In this document: one piece after another, positions 1 through 12,028 of the stretch
Layout: each line of letters starts with the position of its first letter
Position numbering within the stretch: position 1 is the stretch's first letter
Source: Eremophila alpestris peregrina
Taxonomy: Eukaryota; Chordata; Aves; Passeriformes; Alaudidae
Assembly (NCBI GenBank): GCA_009792885.1
Contig: WMCF01000020.1
Span: forward strand, 14,847,490-14,911,489
Direction: 5' to 3'
Length of the DNA: 64,000 nucleotides
Notes under the pieces: model-generated
What the model was told of the DNA's origin: nothing
The model's input: the letters and a program-made list of their open reading frames with translations, nothing else
Databases searched by the model: none
Position numbers and translations under genes: made by a program

Positions 1-105
1 ACCTGCAGATCTTTCACCTCTCTCCTTGCCTGCATGCCATACATTTCTTGGCACAGCAGCAGTTCATTTCACAGTGATGGGATATGCCTTGGAACACACT
101 GGTCA
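1..105 (-). other. UGT8-like: UGT8-like 3' UTR (partial)
   Basis: Sequence after the stop codon of the minus-strand UGT8-like gene, cut off by the window edge. I see no AATAAA on the minus strand here, so the transcript end lies outside the window. Confidence 0.6.
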
Positions 106-421
106 CTACTGCAGTTTTTTCTCTTCTGTGAAGTGGCCTTTCATGCAATTGCCATTCTGATACACAGGGCTGGTCCCCTTCCTTCTGCACCACAGCACAG
201 ACTTGTAGAGAACAAATCCAATAGCAGCCAGACACAGCAAGAGAAGAGCCAGGATGTCCAGGCAGAAGTACTCATAAAGGGAGAGGTCGTAGACAGCTGG
301 GCGGAGGTAGGGTGCCCCGTCGTGACGAAGTATGTACTCCAGCCAGTACACTGTCCTGTTGAGAGCGTGCATTGGTCTGTCCAGGTGCAGAGCTGAGATG
401 TGCTGGGCTGCTTTTCTGTAG
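106..421 (-). CDS. UGT8-like: UGT8-like last coding exon (membrane anchor)
   Basis: It encodes residues 428-532 and stops with TAG at 108-106. It carries the conserved NRTVYWLEYILRHDGAP block, one hydrophobic helix (about 480-500) and a basic cytosolic tail ending in KKLQ. The acceptor is TGCCTTGCAG at 422-424. Confidence 0.95.
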
Positions 422-3400
422 CTGCAAGGCAAGATGACAAGACATTTACCTTTTGGCAGAAACTTCATACCTGAGAATTGGCCTGAGACAACCAGTGAGA
501 CTTTCAAGTCCCAAATAATATCTTGAGAGAGGGGCAAATTTCTTCCATTCTTCTTCTGAAAGACACTCTGATGGCACTTGCCAGCCATGAAGGCACAAGC
601 CAGAGTGTATTTTACTTTATGTTTTGTTAACAGCACTGACAGTTTGGCTTGCAAGTACCTGTTCAGTGAGTTCATGTATATGGTACTTTCTGCAGGGAGT
701 TTGCACTCTAAGACCTCACCCAGCATCAAGCAAAAGTTACACACTAGATGAGCGGCCAAACCCTTGCAGATACCAAATTGCAACACCTCTTAATAGGTAA
801 GAAATACAAAATATTTTAAAAATCAAGCTCTCAGACAGCATTTCAAAAACCAGCAGTTGCACATGTCCCATTAGAAAACAGGAGCCCTGTGCCACTTTTC
901 TGTTCCTGCTTCAGTTCTAGGGAAAAACAGACTATATGATTGACAGAAGGAGCAGATGGAGCATTACCTGCAGTTCCCTCTCTGTTTCTACAGGAAGTTT
1001 TTTGGACAAGTTCAGGGAGGTCTCAATGGGAGGCTATGATATCACTCTCCCTGATGACAGGCTGGCATTAAGAGAAGAGGTCTGTTCCCCAGTATCTCAG
1101 AAAACTTTCTAAGAACATGACAGTCAATCAAACAGGACCAGGTCACACTCCTTAGCAGCAAATGCTGGAGTATCTCCTCCTGTGATGCATCTAAGGATTT
1201 TGAGGCACTGACACATCTGGCCAGCTAAGCAGTGCTTGCAACTGTGCTTGGTACAGAAGCCACCAGAGGCAGTGTAGGGGTCAACACAAAGACACACTGG
1301 TCCCTACACACTGTCTACACCAAGGAAGAGCTTGATGCTTCCAGAGATGATGCTCACCTGGGGTCTGAGATGACTGTGATGACAGCCTGGTAAAGCTCCT
1401 CTTCTTTCACTCTGCTCCAGTCCATGAGGATACCCATGCCCTTCGCCTGCACTCTGGTCATGATGTCAAACTGGTCCCCATAGAAAGGAAACCCTACCAC
1501 TGGCACACCATGATAAATTGCCTCAAATACACCATTCATCCCACAGTGGCTGACAAAAGCTTTCACATTGGGGTGGCCTGCAGGTAAAGAAATAGTAGTA
1601 AGTCAATGCCGTCCATGTTGCAACAGGGCTCCCAGAGGGTTCCTCAACACACAATGTTGATGTATGTTTAGGGAAAAACAGACATGCTGAGCAGAGAGGA
1701 TGCTACCCTTTGGGAATACATCTGCCTTTTTGCAGCCCAGAATTGCTGAGTAGAGCCTGGAGGAGAAGGGAGATAGGAGCCAAGCAGCTTCAAGCAGGTG
1801 TTAGGTGAGGATCATGTTTTGTACAGATCAGACTCACAAGAAGCAACAGACTTAGATCCACACAGGTGCTGCTATCCTTATGTGCCTTTGCTGTGGTTTG
1901 GGCTAAAATCCAGGGGTGTTGCTAGTGGCACACACATACACAGAATCCAGCCTTACCTAGCAGGTCATTCTGGGGCAGCCACCCCATCATCAGCGTATTC
2001 TCACCCAGGTTTCTTGGCTTCTGACCAAAATATCTGTGGGAGGAGACAGAGGAAGGGAAAATAGAGAAGAGAAACACACAGAGAAGAATAATAAATTCAA
2101 TCAGATCAAGAAACAGAAAGCAGATTCTGTGATTTGAAATGAATCACCCCTCAACATTGTTTTTCATCCAACTCAAGTGAAAATGAACCCCATTCCCTCT
2201 TCACCTCCACACCACCCTTTGAGGGAGGCGAGCAAATGCACCAGCCATCTTCTCCACCAAATCGCTCGGAAGGGCTCGGATCCCGATGCCAAAGGAGACA
2301 ACAACGACACCTGCCTCTGCTGCTTCCACCCAGAGACGCAGACCCTGTGGGCAAAACACACACAGCTGCCTTGAAGTGTTGCTGCAGAAAGGCCCTTCCC
2401 ACTCTTGCCTCTGTCAGTAGAAAGCTGTCCTCAGAGAAGATGCAGCCAAATCCACCCAGAGCACAAAGCTACATGATTTTCACCAGGCAATGAACTCTAA
2501 AACCATTGTTATTTTTGCACCCAGCCAGGGAAAAATTACTTGAGCACCTGCTAGTCTTGGGAGTTTGCAGGGAGGTGTCCAAAACCTGCATTTCATAGCA
2601 TTATCTCCTGCACTGGGGGTAACACAATTACTCTTTGACAAGAAAGGTTCTGGAAACAGAGGAGCCACATAGGAACAGCCAGGGCAGAGAAGGAATTTGG
2701 AGTAAAAAGAGGAAAGCTATTTTCCCATTACCACTAAGATAGGAGGCCTGTCAGGGTCTCTAGATGTAGGCTGATACAAGAAACAAAGCATCACACAGTC
2801 AGGAACAACTTCCCAGAGAGTTCCTACAAACTCTCCAATATCAAAGGCTCCTGGAGGTGGCAGAAAGTCTTGCCATCTTGACAGGAGAGTTCTACCCATC
2901 TTTGATAACTACTTGCAGACAGCAGATTTAGTTTTTGATCACTGGACAGAGAGGTAGCTACAGATCCAGTAAAACCCAGTTATTTGTCCTTCATTTAGAG
3001 GCTACCTGTAATGCTACACAAACAGGTCTGTATCTAGAAGAGAGGTGTGTACTTTTTTTAACCAAAGCCAGAAGGTGGCATGGAGAAGAAATCAGCAACT
3101 CCAGCTGATTGACTGAAGCAGCTGTGACTATTCCCTCTTATGCCACGCTGGGCCGAGTCTATTTCTCATTATATATTCTGTCCTGTTTCAAGTTTCCCCT
3201 GTATCCCAGTAAGGAGCCTTTTAGGGAAGTTTAATGAAAAATCTATCTTCGAATATAGATACTTCCTAAAATAAACATGTAGGAGAACATGAATAATAAA
3301 AAAAAATCTCTTATTAAAGAGAAAACTAAAGTGATTAATTCAGAATATTAATTGTAGTCCAAAAGTTAGGGGATTAGAGTACAAAGGAGTTACACATTCT

Positions 3401-5952
3401 TAGTATTACTCTCCAGGGATATTTCTTCTTTGTTGTGTGCTTCAGAGACTCAAGTCTATCTTTTCAGAAATGCTTAGAGTGCCCTAAAACAATCCAAGAA
3501 TCAAAAAGTTTGCAACAGAGATATTTTGGTTTCTCCATTCTTTTGAGTTTCACATCCTTTGAGCAGAAAAACCACTGAAACTGCTACAGAAGAGAAAGTG
3601 CTGGTTTTCCTTTTCTAAATAAGAGTACAATGACTCCTAAAGCAGATGACTATGTTATACATTATAATTGCGCCATAACATTTGGCTTCCTGAAACAGCA
3701 TTGATGTTGCCAGGGAAGTATGGTTGACCACCAAATATTCTCACTTTCTCTCAAATACATATCTATATTTAACCAAGTCCTCATTAGAAGCAATCACGGT
3801 GTTTCAAATAGGAGGAAATGAACAATTACATTTCAGATGGGACATTCTTTAAGGTACACCTAGACCTACAGAGGCTCTCTCTTCTGCTGGCATCCCATCC
3901 ATCATGTGGACACAGACATGCCTACTGCTAGCATGACAGCCACCACCTACTGCAGGGCTCTCCATCATTCTTTCCTTAGGTGCCCTGGGATCTGTTCTGG
4001 AAGCTGTGAAGCACATGAGTAATGCCCTAGCAAACAACTCCCTTCTTTATAAGGCAGGTGTGTACATGGCCAGGTTGGACCAAGCCAGAGTTTTGCAAGA
4101 GCTGTGAGGCAGCCACCCTCTGACACAGCTTTTGGAGCTCCCTACATGTGTTCCATTACCTGCAGGCCACGTGGACAAGGCTCATGTGCAGTCACACACA
4201 TCTGGAGAGCTGCTTTTTAAGGCCCCTGGTATCACTTTTTAACTGAAAAATACTGGCATCCACAGCATCAGTTAAAGTTGCCATCAGAGATCTTGACATG
4301 CCTCTAATAATTTGAAAGTTGAAATCTTATCTCCATTTCAGACCCCTAGTCAGGACACCAGGACATCTTGACTGCCTAAATTTTATTATCCAAGTTTATT
4401 TCCCCTCAATGTTTGTAAAAATGGTAAGACAAGTCCTACTCTGTTCCAGTACTGTCTTCAGCCAGAGGCTTTAGGAGCTTGTCCCTCTGAACTTATTCCT
4501 AGGAATTAGTTAGGCATAGGCTGGAGAAAGCCTTGAGAGGAGTTTTCAGGACTGAACCTCGAGAAAAAGGGGATTATACCCTTCAGCTTTCTCCATTCTG
4601 GGATTCTGCACTGAATTTAATGAAGGAATAAAAACAGCTCCTGTGGTTTAAGAAACCTGTGGTTTCTTAAGACCACAACCTCAAGGGCAGAAATGTTCTG
4701 TGAGAAATAGGGTGAAGGAGGAAATTCTGAATTAACATATCAGTGATGAAACAAGGAAGATCAATTGTTCTTCCCATTTCCACTTTAGCATAGGAGCAAA
4801 CTATTCATTATCAAGCCCCAGGGGCAACACTTCCATCTTAGGCATTCCACACACCATTTTACAAGGACAGTGAGGCCAAATCCCACTTCAGTGTGGACTA
4901 CTTAATTCTACATCCTCCCTGCAGCCCTACAGCTTTCAGTGTTCTCTGTCTTGCCAATGCATCCACAAGCACCAAAACACAGCAGCTTCCCAGATAACTT
5001 GGGGCTTCTTTTTTGGAACTTTTACAAGGTTCCTCCAAAGAAGATCTGTACTAAGTAGCTTCCCCAGTTAACGTGCAATCATAAATCAAAGCTTTCTTGC
5101 ACTTACCACTGGAAGGGGCTTTGCAGGCTCAGCGAGGATCCCTCCGGTGAAAATGACGTGGGGGAGTGTTGGACGGGGAAAGTCCAACACCACATCATTA
5201 CAGAGGAAGAAAAGACTAGTTCCATGAACAAGGTCCAACATAGATGTCTTGGGCTCCACCCTGTGCTTCTCCATGAGACGTTCAAACTTGGGCAGGATAA
5301 CCAGTTTTGTAGCCACGCGAGTGATTATGTAGACTAGGAGATTCCAAGTCCTACCAAAAAAACTCATCCTGTCTGTCATCAGAGAGTTGAATTCCGGGAC
5401 ATAGGAAATGGGGGAGGTGGCACCAATCTCTGCTGGGAACCAGAAACCAGTGGAAATCACAGCATATTTGACATGTAGGATGTGGGCCAGGATAAATCCA
5501 CACATCTCATTGGGGTCCACCAAAAGCAGGTCAAAGTGCTCCCCCTGGAGTTTCTGCAGAATGGTAGAATTTCCCAGTACTAGGTCACAGTTTTCCAGGT
5601 ACTTCTCCAAAAACGAAAACACCTCCAGAGAGGTCATCTTCCCTTGAAAAACACGCTTTATCTTCTCCTGCACCCAGGCGTCTGCACTCTCTGTGCTGAA
5701 GGTGCCCCAGTACCGCTGCAGGCGGAAGCCGGGCTGGGAGGGCTCCACATCCCGACCCTCGTGAAGCAGCAGCACAGGGTCATGGCCCCGCTCAGTCAGT
5801 GCCTCTGCCACCCGCATGAAGACTCGCAGGTGGCTGTCAAAGACTATGGTGGGCATTATCAGCACCTTGGCACAGTGAGATGGCTCCACTGTGAATGCAG
5901 TCACTAGGAAAAGAAGAGCAGCAGGGCACAGTAGCACCTTCATCATCTTCAT
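106..5952 (-). CDS. UGT8-like: UGT8-like UDP-glycosyltransferase (complete, 5 coding exons, 532 aa)
   Basis: Coding exons on the minus strand are 5952-5107, 2344-2205, 2033-1957, 1577-1358 and 421-106; they join in phase into 532 codons. Mammalian UGT8 (541 aa) makes galactosylceramide from UDP-galactose in the ER lumen. Visible here: a signal peptide (residues 1-27), His41 in FDSH at the catalytic-His position, Asp146 in the LLLVDP motif as likely partner, the UGT signature from WLPQNDLLG to GDQ (about 347-390), one membrane helix at about 480-500, and a C-terminal KKLQ dilysine ER-retrieval motif. The acceptor half strongly resembles UGT8 (VDPNEMCG, VPEFNSL, LDFPRPTLP). Oddities are GDQ in place of UGT8 GDH, and SHCGMNG in place of SHGGLNS. 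The start was chosen two bases after the exon 2 acceptor, giving a good signal peptide. Most likely this is a paralogue of UGT8 rather than UGT8 itself; substrate unknown. Confidence 0.93.
1358..1577 (-). CDS. UGT8-like: UGT8-like coding exon 4 (nucleotide-sugar site)
   Basis: It encodes residues 355-428 with SHCGMNG, EAIYHGVPVVG and FYGDQFD. By UGT homology His365, Glu373, Asp389 and Gln390 should contact UDP-sugar. TRVQAKGMGIL follows, as in UGT8. The acceptor is TTACCTGCAG and the donor CAG|GTGAGC. Confidence 0.95.
1957..2033 (-). CDS. UGT8-like: UGT8-like coding exon 3
   Basis: A 77-bp exon encoding residues 330-354, including WLPQNDLL at the start of the UGT signature. The acceptor is TCCCACAG and the donor G|GTAAGG; phase runs 2 to 1. 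The match to UGT8 (FSGPKPKNLG, WLPQNDLLG) makes this exon secure. Confidence 0.92.
2205..2344 (-). CDS. UGT8-like: UGT8-like coding exon 2
   Basis: It encodes residues 283-329 with the VVVVSFG strand and LPQRVVWR, the start of the UDP-binding Rossmann half. The acceptor is TTTTGCCCACAG and the donor AG|GTGAAG; phase runs 0 to 2. It is recognisable only in the third minus frame, because two overlapping open frames mask it. Confidence 0.9.
2345..5106 (-). other. UGT8-like intron after first coding exon
   Basis: An intron of about 2.8 kb between coding exons 1 and 2. It contains only short open frames with no recognisable protein and one compact hairpin at 4643-4676. Confidence 0.75.
4643..4676. 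repeat. Short near-perfect inverted repeat (hairpin)
   Basis: Left arm GTGGTTTAAGAAACC, loop TGT, right arm GGTTTCTTAAGACCAC. The arms pair over 15 bp with one bulged G. It lies in a UGT8-like intron and no flanking direct repeats were noticed. Confidence 0.8.
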
Positions 5953-5954
5953 CA
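5107..5954 (-). CDS. UGT8-like: UGT8-like first coding exon
   Basis: The acceptor TCTCTTGCAG ends at 5955; ATG is at 5952-5950 and the exon ends in phase 0 at donor GTAAGT (5106). It encodes residues 1-282: signal peptide, His41, Asp146 and the whole acceptor-binding half. Further in-frame ATGs follow at codons 3 and 4. Because the acceptor lies 2 bases before the ATG, a non-coding exon must lie upstream. Confidence 0.93.
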
Positions 5955-8900
5955 CTGCAAGAGACAAAGATGCCATTAATGTAGTATCTCTGTCATGCAC
6001 TCAGCCACTGACAGTGGCAACTGTAGCTGCAAGCCAGGACTCATGAGCTGGGAAAGGAGAGCAGTCTGGAGTTCTTCAATGGGAAACATCCATCCTCATC
6101 CACTCTGCCTTGCCCTAAAAAAAAAACAAACCAGAAACAAGCCCACAACAGTAGCCCAACAACCAAAGTCAGATATCAGGGGAGTTTTCCCGAAAACCTC
6201 TTCTCTGTGCTCCTAAGGCTCAAAAGCTAGCAGATTGACTCGCAGAGAGTTACTCAGGGCAAGTGGCTGGAGGAGCTCTGCTGGGTCACAGCACCAGCAG
6301 GGACACTTGCTGCTCAGTGCCTGTTTACCGCTACAGAACCAGCTCAGCTGGATTTTATTTTTATTTCTGTCCAGCCAGAACAGCTGGTTCTCTCTAAGCC
6401 CTTGATGTCTGTGCAAGCTCACAGGGAGGCCTGCAGAGCTTGGTGGAAATGCCAAGAGGTGTGCTCTGGTTTTGGCCCTCACATGGCTGGCAAGGCACCT
6501 TGCTCAGCACAAATGGGGCAGGAGAAAGTCCAGGTCACAGTGGGACCCACTGAGAGGAGCTACAATCCCAGAGAGCACAGCAACAATCTGGACAGAGAGC
6601 TGCTCCAGTATAGATCAGTCATGGGAGGCTCTGGGGAAAGGGCTGGGAAAGGAAAGCAGGTGCCAGGATACTCATCCACTAGAAGAAGGCAAACCCAGAA
6701 AGCAATCCCAGAGATGACATGCAACACCTGTGGCACACTGACGCCCCTTAGTCACACTCCTAAAACCATCATCCCCTTTTCAGTTCAGTGAAACACCCAA
6801 GATTTCTGTTGTGTAAGGGATGTTGCTACATCACTGGAAGCGAACGCGCCTCACCCACACCTAGCATTATTTTGGGAGAAGAATTATGGGATAATTATTT
6901 GGGAATAGTCAGAAGCAGAGTAGTTTCCTGAGAACCCAGTTCAGACATGCTAGGAAGCAACAGTGGGAAGAGGAAGAAGTTATAATGGGAAAAAATAGAA
7001 GTGGATTTTGGATGGCCCCGCATGCTAAGCCCTGGTGGGGCTGCAGGGATGAGGTAGAGTAGAATTTGGTACAAGCTTTTCTGACAGCCCCTCTGCTAGT
7101 GCTTGATCAATTAAGAGGTGGGAAAGAAAGTAATGCACAAGATTCTGCTAAATACAATCTTCAGACTACCCTGCGCAGGCCTCTTTCTGGCCAAACTAAC
7201 CACGTAAGGGTTCAGACACGGGAGAGTAAAACTGCCCTATTTTTCCTCCCTTACTTTCTTGTCCCATGTGAGGAAAGGACATCGGAAAGAAACACAGCAG
7301 CTGCTGGTTGGGACCCTCCCCTGTTTTAAAGGCAATTCCTGCTAGTGCTTGGACTCCCACCCTTGGTCAACTGCATGGCTGTGCCTGCATGAGTGATAAG
7401 AAACACGAGAAAAGCTAACATATACCAAGAGGATAGCTGGACCCACAGAACAAGAGCTGCAGGAGAATGTAGACAAAGCTGATGGGCTGGAGAGAAGAAA
7501 GCATAAGCTCTGCAAGGATCTGCCCAGCATCCTGCCCCCCTAATAGCAGGAGGCTGGCCTGTGACAAAGTGTTGGTCACAACAGAGCTACAGCTCACAGA
7601 GGTGGTCTAGTACTCAGATTATTTGAGAGGCCCAAAGGGAACTTATCCTGCTCAACAGCAGGTAAAGCATTTGGCTGTGACGTTCACAGCAGATCCAGGA
7701 AGCAAGGGAAGGATGGCAGCCATGTACTCCTGTTCTCCTCAGGGATGGCAGGGAGTTAAGGACAGAAGCAGGCACAGGCTTGTCCTGGGGCACCTAGTGG
7801 GTCATACATGCACATAAGTATGCCAAGAAGAGTAGAAGAGGTTTTATATGTGGGGTAGGGTGTTTTCTCATTGGGCAACAAGTAAAAGATGAAGAAATAG
7901 TCCAGGTAAAAGGTATAGTCATTTAAAGAAAAAAATTATCACCCATCTTTGGCAAGGACTGTATTCTGCCACAGACTTACATGCCAGACATTGCTGAGAC
8001 CCTCAGCTCAGCCAGGACCCTCTGGGGACTACCAAAATTCAAATGACAAGCTGTAAATCTTAGCCCTCAGGTCAGGGGCAGATGCTGACACAGTGAGACT
8101 TGCAAACTGTTCTTGGTGGTTTCATCTCTTCCAAAACCAGGAGCAATCCCTAAAGGTGCTGGCTCAGGAGCCTCTTCTCCCTGCCCAAGTAACAAGGGAG
8201 GCTGTAAATCTTGCTAAGAGGTGAGAGGATGCCAAGCTGCAAGAGGAGACCTTTTTTCCTACTTCAGCTGAATGCCACTGGAGATAATCCCTGCTCTGTC
8301 CATGCCCAGGGAGGTACCCTGGTCATAGCTCCAGCCCTAGAGCTGTGCTGAATACACCAGACACATCCCTGATGTTTAGTGCTATTGGGATATAATGAAG
8401 GCTAACTACCTTAGCAAAAAGGGCACGAGGGCACATCTCTGTCCCTTGTTCAGCAACTAGTCATTGTTGCAGTCTCAGGTTGATAGCAAAGGGGAAGGAA
8501 GTCCCAGATGTAGACAAGGGCTAAATGGCCCAATTGAGGGAAGGCTCAAAAACCACCTGCTCACGTCACTGGCTTACCTCTTATTAACACTGAACAAAGA
8601 AGCTGCTCATGAGCTCTGCAGCAGGATCCTCCAGCCTGGGCAACTGCTATGGCCAGTGCAGCACAGGCTCAGCCCAGCTCTCTGGCTATGGGAGCTCAGC
8701 TTCTGCAGGCAGGTAGTCTTCAACAGAAACCTTCAAATACCTGGGCATGGGAATGTGATTCTCTGGGAAGGTGAATTCACAGCTTGTGCCTTGTCAGAGG
8801 TGCAAAATCCAGTAAATGAGAAAAAGTAAACGACAGATCTCACACTAGGCCTGAGAGCAGAGTAGAGAGAACCATCTCCTTGTTTGTGGTCTGGAAGTCC

Positions 8901-11900
8901 TAGTGGCTATGCCACATCAATACTCCCCAAATAACCCTGCCACTGCAAGGGAAAGGCTTTTAAAGAGAGATAAATTTTCATGACAAATGCTTGGCAGAGC
9001 CATGACAGCTGGCTGATTTACACAGAACAATGTCCCTAACACCCCAGTTAACTCTGGCAGCCAGAGTAAGGGTTCACGGGAACTGTTGGAAAAGCCCATG
9101 CCACAAATGTTTTAAGTTTCACCACTGCAACATTCAGGGCAGAGCAGGCACCCGAGTAAGAGCAGGAGCTGAGAAAGTGAGACTGTCACTGCAAGTAGCA
9201 GCATCCTCCCTATCCTGCACACCTTTCTACCTTCAGCTGCTGAGAGATTGCTTTCAAAGCCACAGCAGCCACAGCTGAAAAGTGAGGCAGCAGAAAGGAA
9301 GCAGAGAGAGCACAGCCCTCTGAAATGCCTCTGAGAAACCTCTTCCTGGGCTGAAATTTGTCCCATGATTTTGCCCTGTTTAACATGTTTAACAGGGTGC
9401 AGCTTTGGTATTGATGGAAAATGACACCAATTAACTTAAGTGATATAACTGAACAGCTACAGCTCTAATTTAACTCAGGTGCCTTTTATTGGGCTGAAGT
9501 ACTAAAACCTCTGACAGCAAGCAGTCTAGGCAAAGAACCCACAAAGAAAGTGCTATGAACAGGCTCAAATGCAAGGACTGCCATTTGTATCTCTCCCTCA
9601 TATTTTTATATTACTTAGTTCCTGCCCAGGACCTTGAAGCCCATACATATGGGACTGAATTATTTCCCCTCCTGCATCCTGGTCTCTATGCAGCTCTTGC
9701 CCACAGTAAGAAATGTTTTCACTGCAAACTTCTCAGGAGTTAACAAAGCAGCAGAATTAATTGAAAACCAAAAGCAAAAGATAACTTCACCTGGATGCTC
9801 TAAACTCTTCCTGGCATAAGATACTGAAATATGCCTGTTCTGTTGGGTATGGTCCAGAAAAACCAGGACCATCTGCTACCATCACACTGACGACAGCCAG
9901 CCTAGCTGCAGCTAACTTAGGGAAGCCAAGACTGTGAAAGCAGGCAGGTATGCAGCTCCAAGTGCAACTTTGTCACTGCAGGAGGATGTTGCACTACAAG
10001 CAGGGGCTGCCCTTGTAGAAACCTAGAGGATAGAACAGTGTACAAAGCAAACAAGGCATAGGTTGAAACAGGGAAGTTTAAGTATCAATCATATCGGCCC
10101 AGTGCTTGGTGGGCTTCTGTGCTCTGGTTTTGGTTTATCACAGACTGTGACTTAACCAGATCCATCTGGGTAATTAACACTAACACTAAAACATTAATAT
10201 TAGCACTATAATATACTAATATCACAGTACACCAACACTAGCATTACTATTTTAGTATAAAAACAATGATAAATGAAAAAAAAACCCTTCAGATACAAGC
10301 ATTCCCTGGCAGTCTAAAACCTTGAGGGTTTTTTAAAATATTGTTTGCACACATACTGAATAGTGCACAGATGGTCTGCTCAAAACAACATACCTTTCTA
10401 GCATTTTTCCCTCTACATATTAATGGCAGCCCACTACAAGCACAGAGAATGGAGAAAGGCAAGATCCCCAAAGGACCAAAGGGAACAATCACAGCAGTGA
10501 TCAGGTCAGCATCAGAATGATTTATACTTTTCACCACATTGGTGCTACTGCTGCCACAAAACACCAGAAGTGCTCTGGCCCATCTCTTTTGGACAAAGAT
10601 TGATGTAGTCCCCAAACAGTTCCTAACTTTTGGTACTTTGGACCATCTTCATCACCCTTCCTGTCTCATTAGAGTTATATGGAGGAAGTTCTACAAGCAA
10701 GGTGGGAATCTGGGGGCTAGCAGGAGGTTGCCAGATGATACACCACTGCCAGGGAACCATGATACTAAAGGAAATACCGATCCATAACAACTGAGAAAAG
10801 AAATAAAGATGGGGATCTCAGCTTGTCTCAGTATTTGAAACAACACGCATATTCAAGACCTTGAGCTGGGTGATGGTGTCAGACACCACACATCTGCTTC
10901 CCCACCTGGCCTCTCATCACACATTAAATCTGTCTTGGGTAGTAAGTGAGACTTCCCCCATTTGATACCCACAGGCTTCTTGTTTGTCTTCTGAAAGGAA
11001 CAGAGATGATTTGTGACACCAGGGTGCCCTGTATTAACAAGTTCTTCCAGACAGCCTTTTCCTCTCACTTACAACATGGTTGCAAGACAGAAGCAGCTGA
11101 TGTGAGACTGTGCCCCTCGTGAGTGGTCTGAGGTCTGCAGTGTGGAAGCAAGTTAGAACATTATTTGTAATCCCTGCATGAAAGAGAACAGCTTGGGGCC
11201 ACTTCCAAATAGTCATATGAACCATAGACCTCAAAGTGAGAGCACATGACAGGGCAGAGCATTATGTGGTCTTAAGAAGAAATTATGTTTGTATGACACT
11301 CAAGTTAAAGAAGTTCTTCAGACTGCAGAGAAAACTGGGAAGATACTGGTGCACCAAACCTTAGAGAAGCAGTTAAGAGGAATTGGGAGGAAAAGAGTCT
11401 TCCCATTTCCTGCCTCGTCATTTCAGCTTCTTTTTGCAGAGAAGCGCCACATTTAAAGAAAAGTTATTAAACACTCCACAAGGTTGTGAAATCTTGTGTA
11501 GAAAGCTGTGGGGACTGATAAAGTCCTGACAGACAAGTCTGATCACATTTGACAGAGTTACAGGAATAGAGAAGCTAGGGATGAGTCTTATCTTCAATGA
11601 AACAATTGACGCCCTCATGTAAAAGAAACCCACAACCAAACCAAAGGGATTCTTGGCTCTGAGCACGCCAGAGGAATGAGACCTGGCTGAGCTGCCGTAA
11701 ACAGAGGTTGAAGAGGGTTGCATAGGAAGAGGAGGCAGAACAGGAGATGGAAGATACTCCTGAGATATAATCTTCTAAAGGAAGATGAAGCAAGTTACAC
11801 AAAAGCGCTCTGAACGCGTGTCCGTGTGCCAAGGCTCCGGTCCTGCGCACTGAAGCCGATGCTGAACTCGAGCCCGTCAGCAGCCTCGCTGGAGCAAGCC

Positions 11901-12028
11901 AGGCTGCACACACGCGTCCGGGCAGAGCCGGGACTAGGCTGAAGCTGGGAATTCACACCGAGTCCCTGTCTCTGTCTCCCCGGCCGGGCAGCGCTCAGGT
12001 GCCATCAGCCCAGCCCCACAGCGCTCAC
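5955..12028 (-). other. Probable 5' intron of UGT8-like gene
   Basis: About 6 kb between the first coding exon and the CpG island at 12 kb. Open frames here (for example 129 codons at 6402-6791 plus, 121 codons at 8464-8829 plus) have no recognisable domain and are probably chance. An AT-rich stretch at about 10170-10262 repeats ACACTA and ATTA words. Intron status assumes that the promoter is at 12 kb. Confidence 0.5.

Noticed and set aside
2717..2899. 60-codon minus frame between UGT8-like exons
   Set aside because: The translation does not match any UGT segment, and the true exon 2 is at 2205-2344.
5953..6000. Upstream in-frame ATG giving 16 extra residues to the UGT8-like protein
   Set aside because: The extension lies in the intron before a good acceptor and would spoil the signal peptide.
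6402..6791. 129-codon plus-strand frame
   Set aside because: No recognisable domain or splice support; probably chance within the UGT8-like 5' intron.
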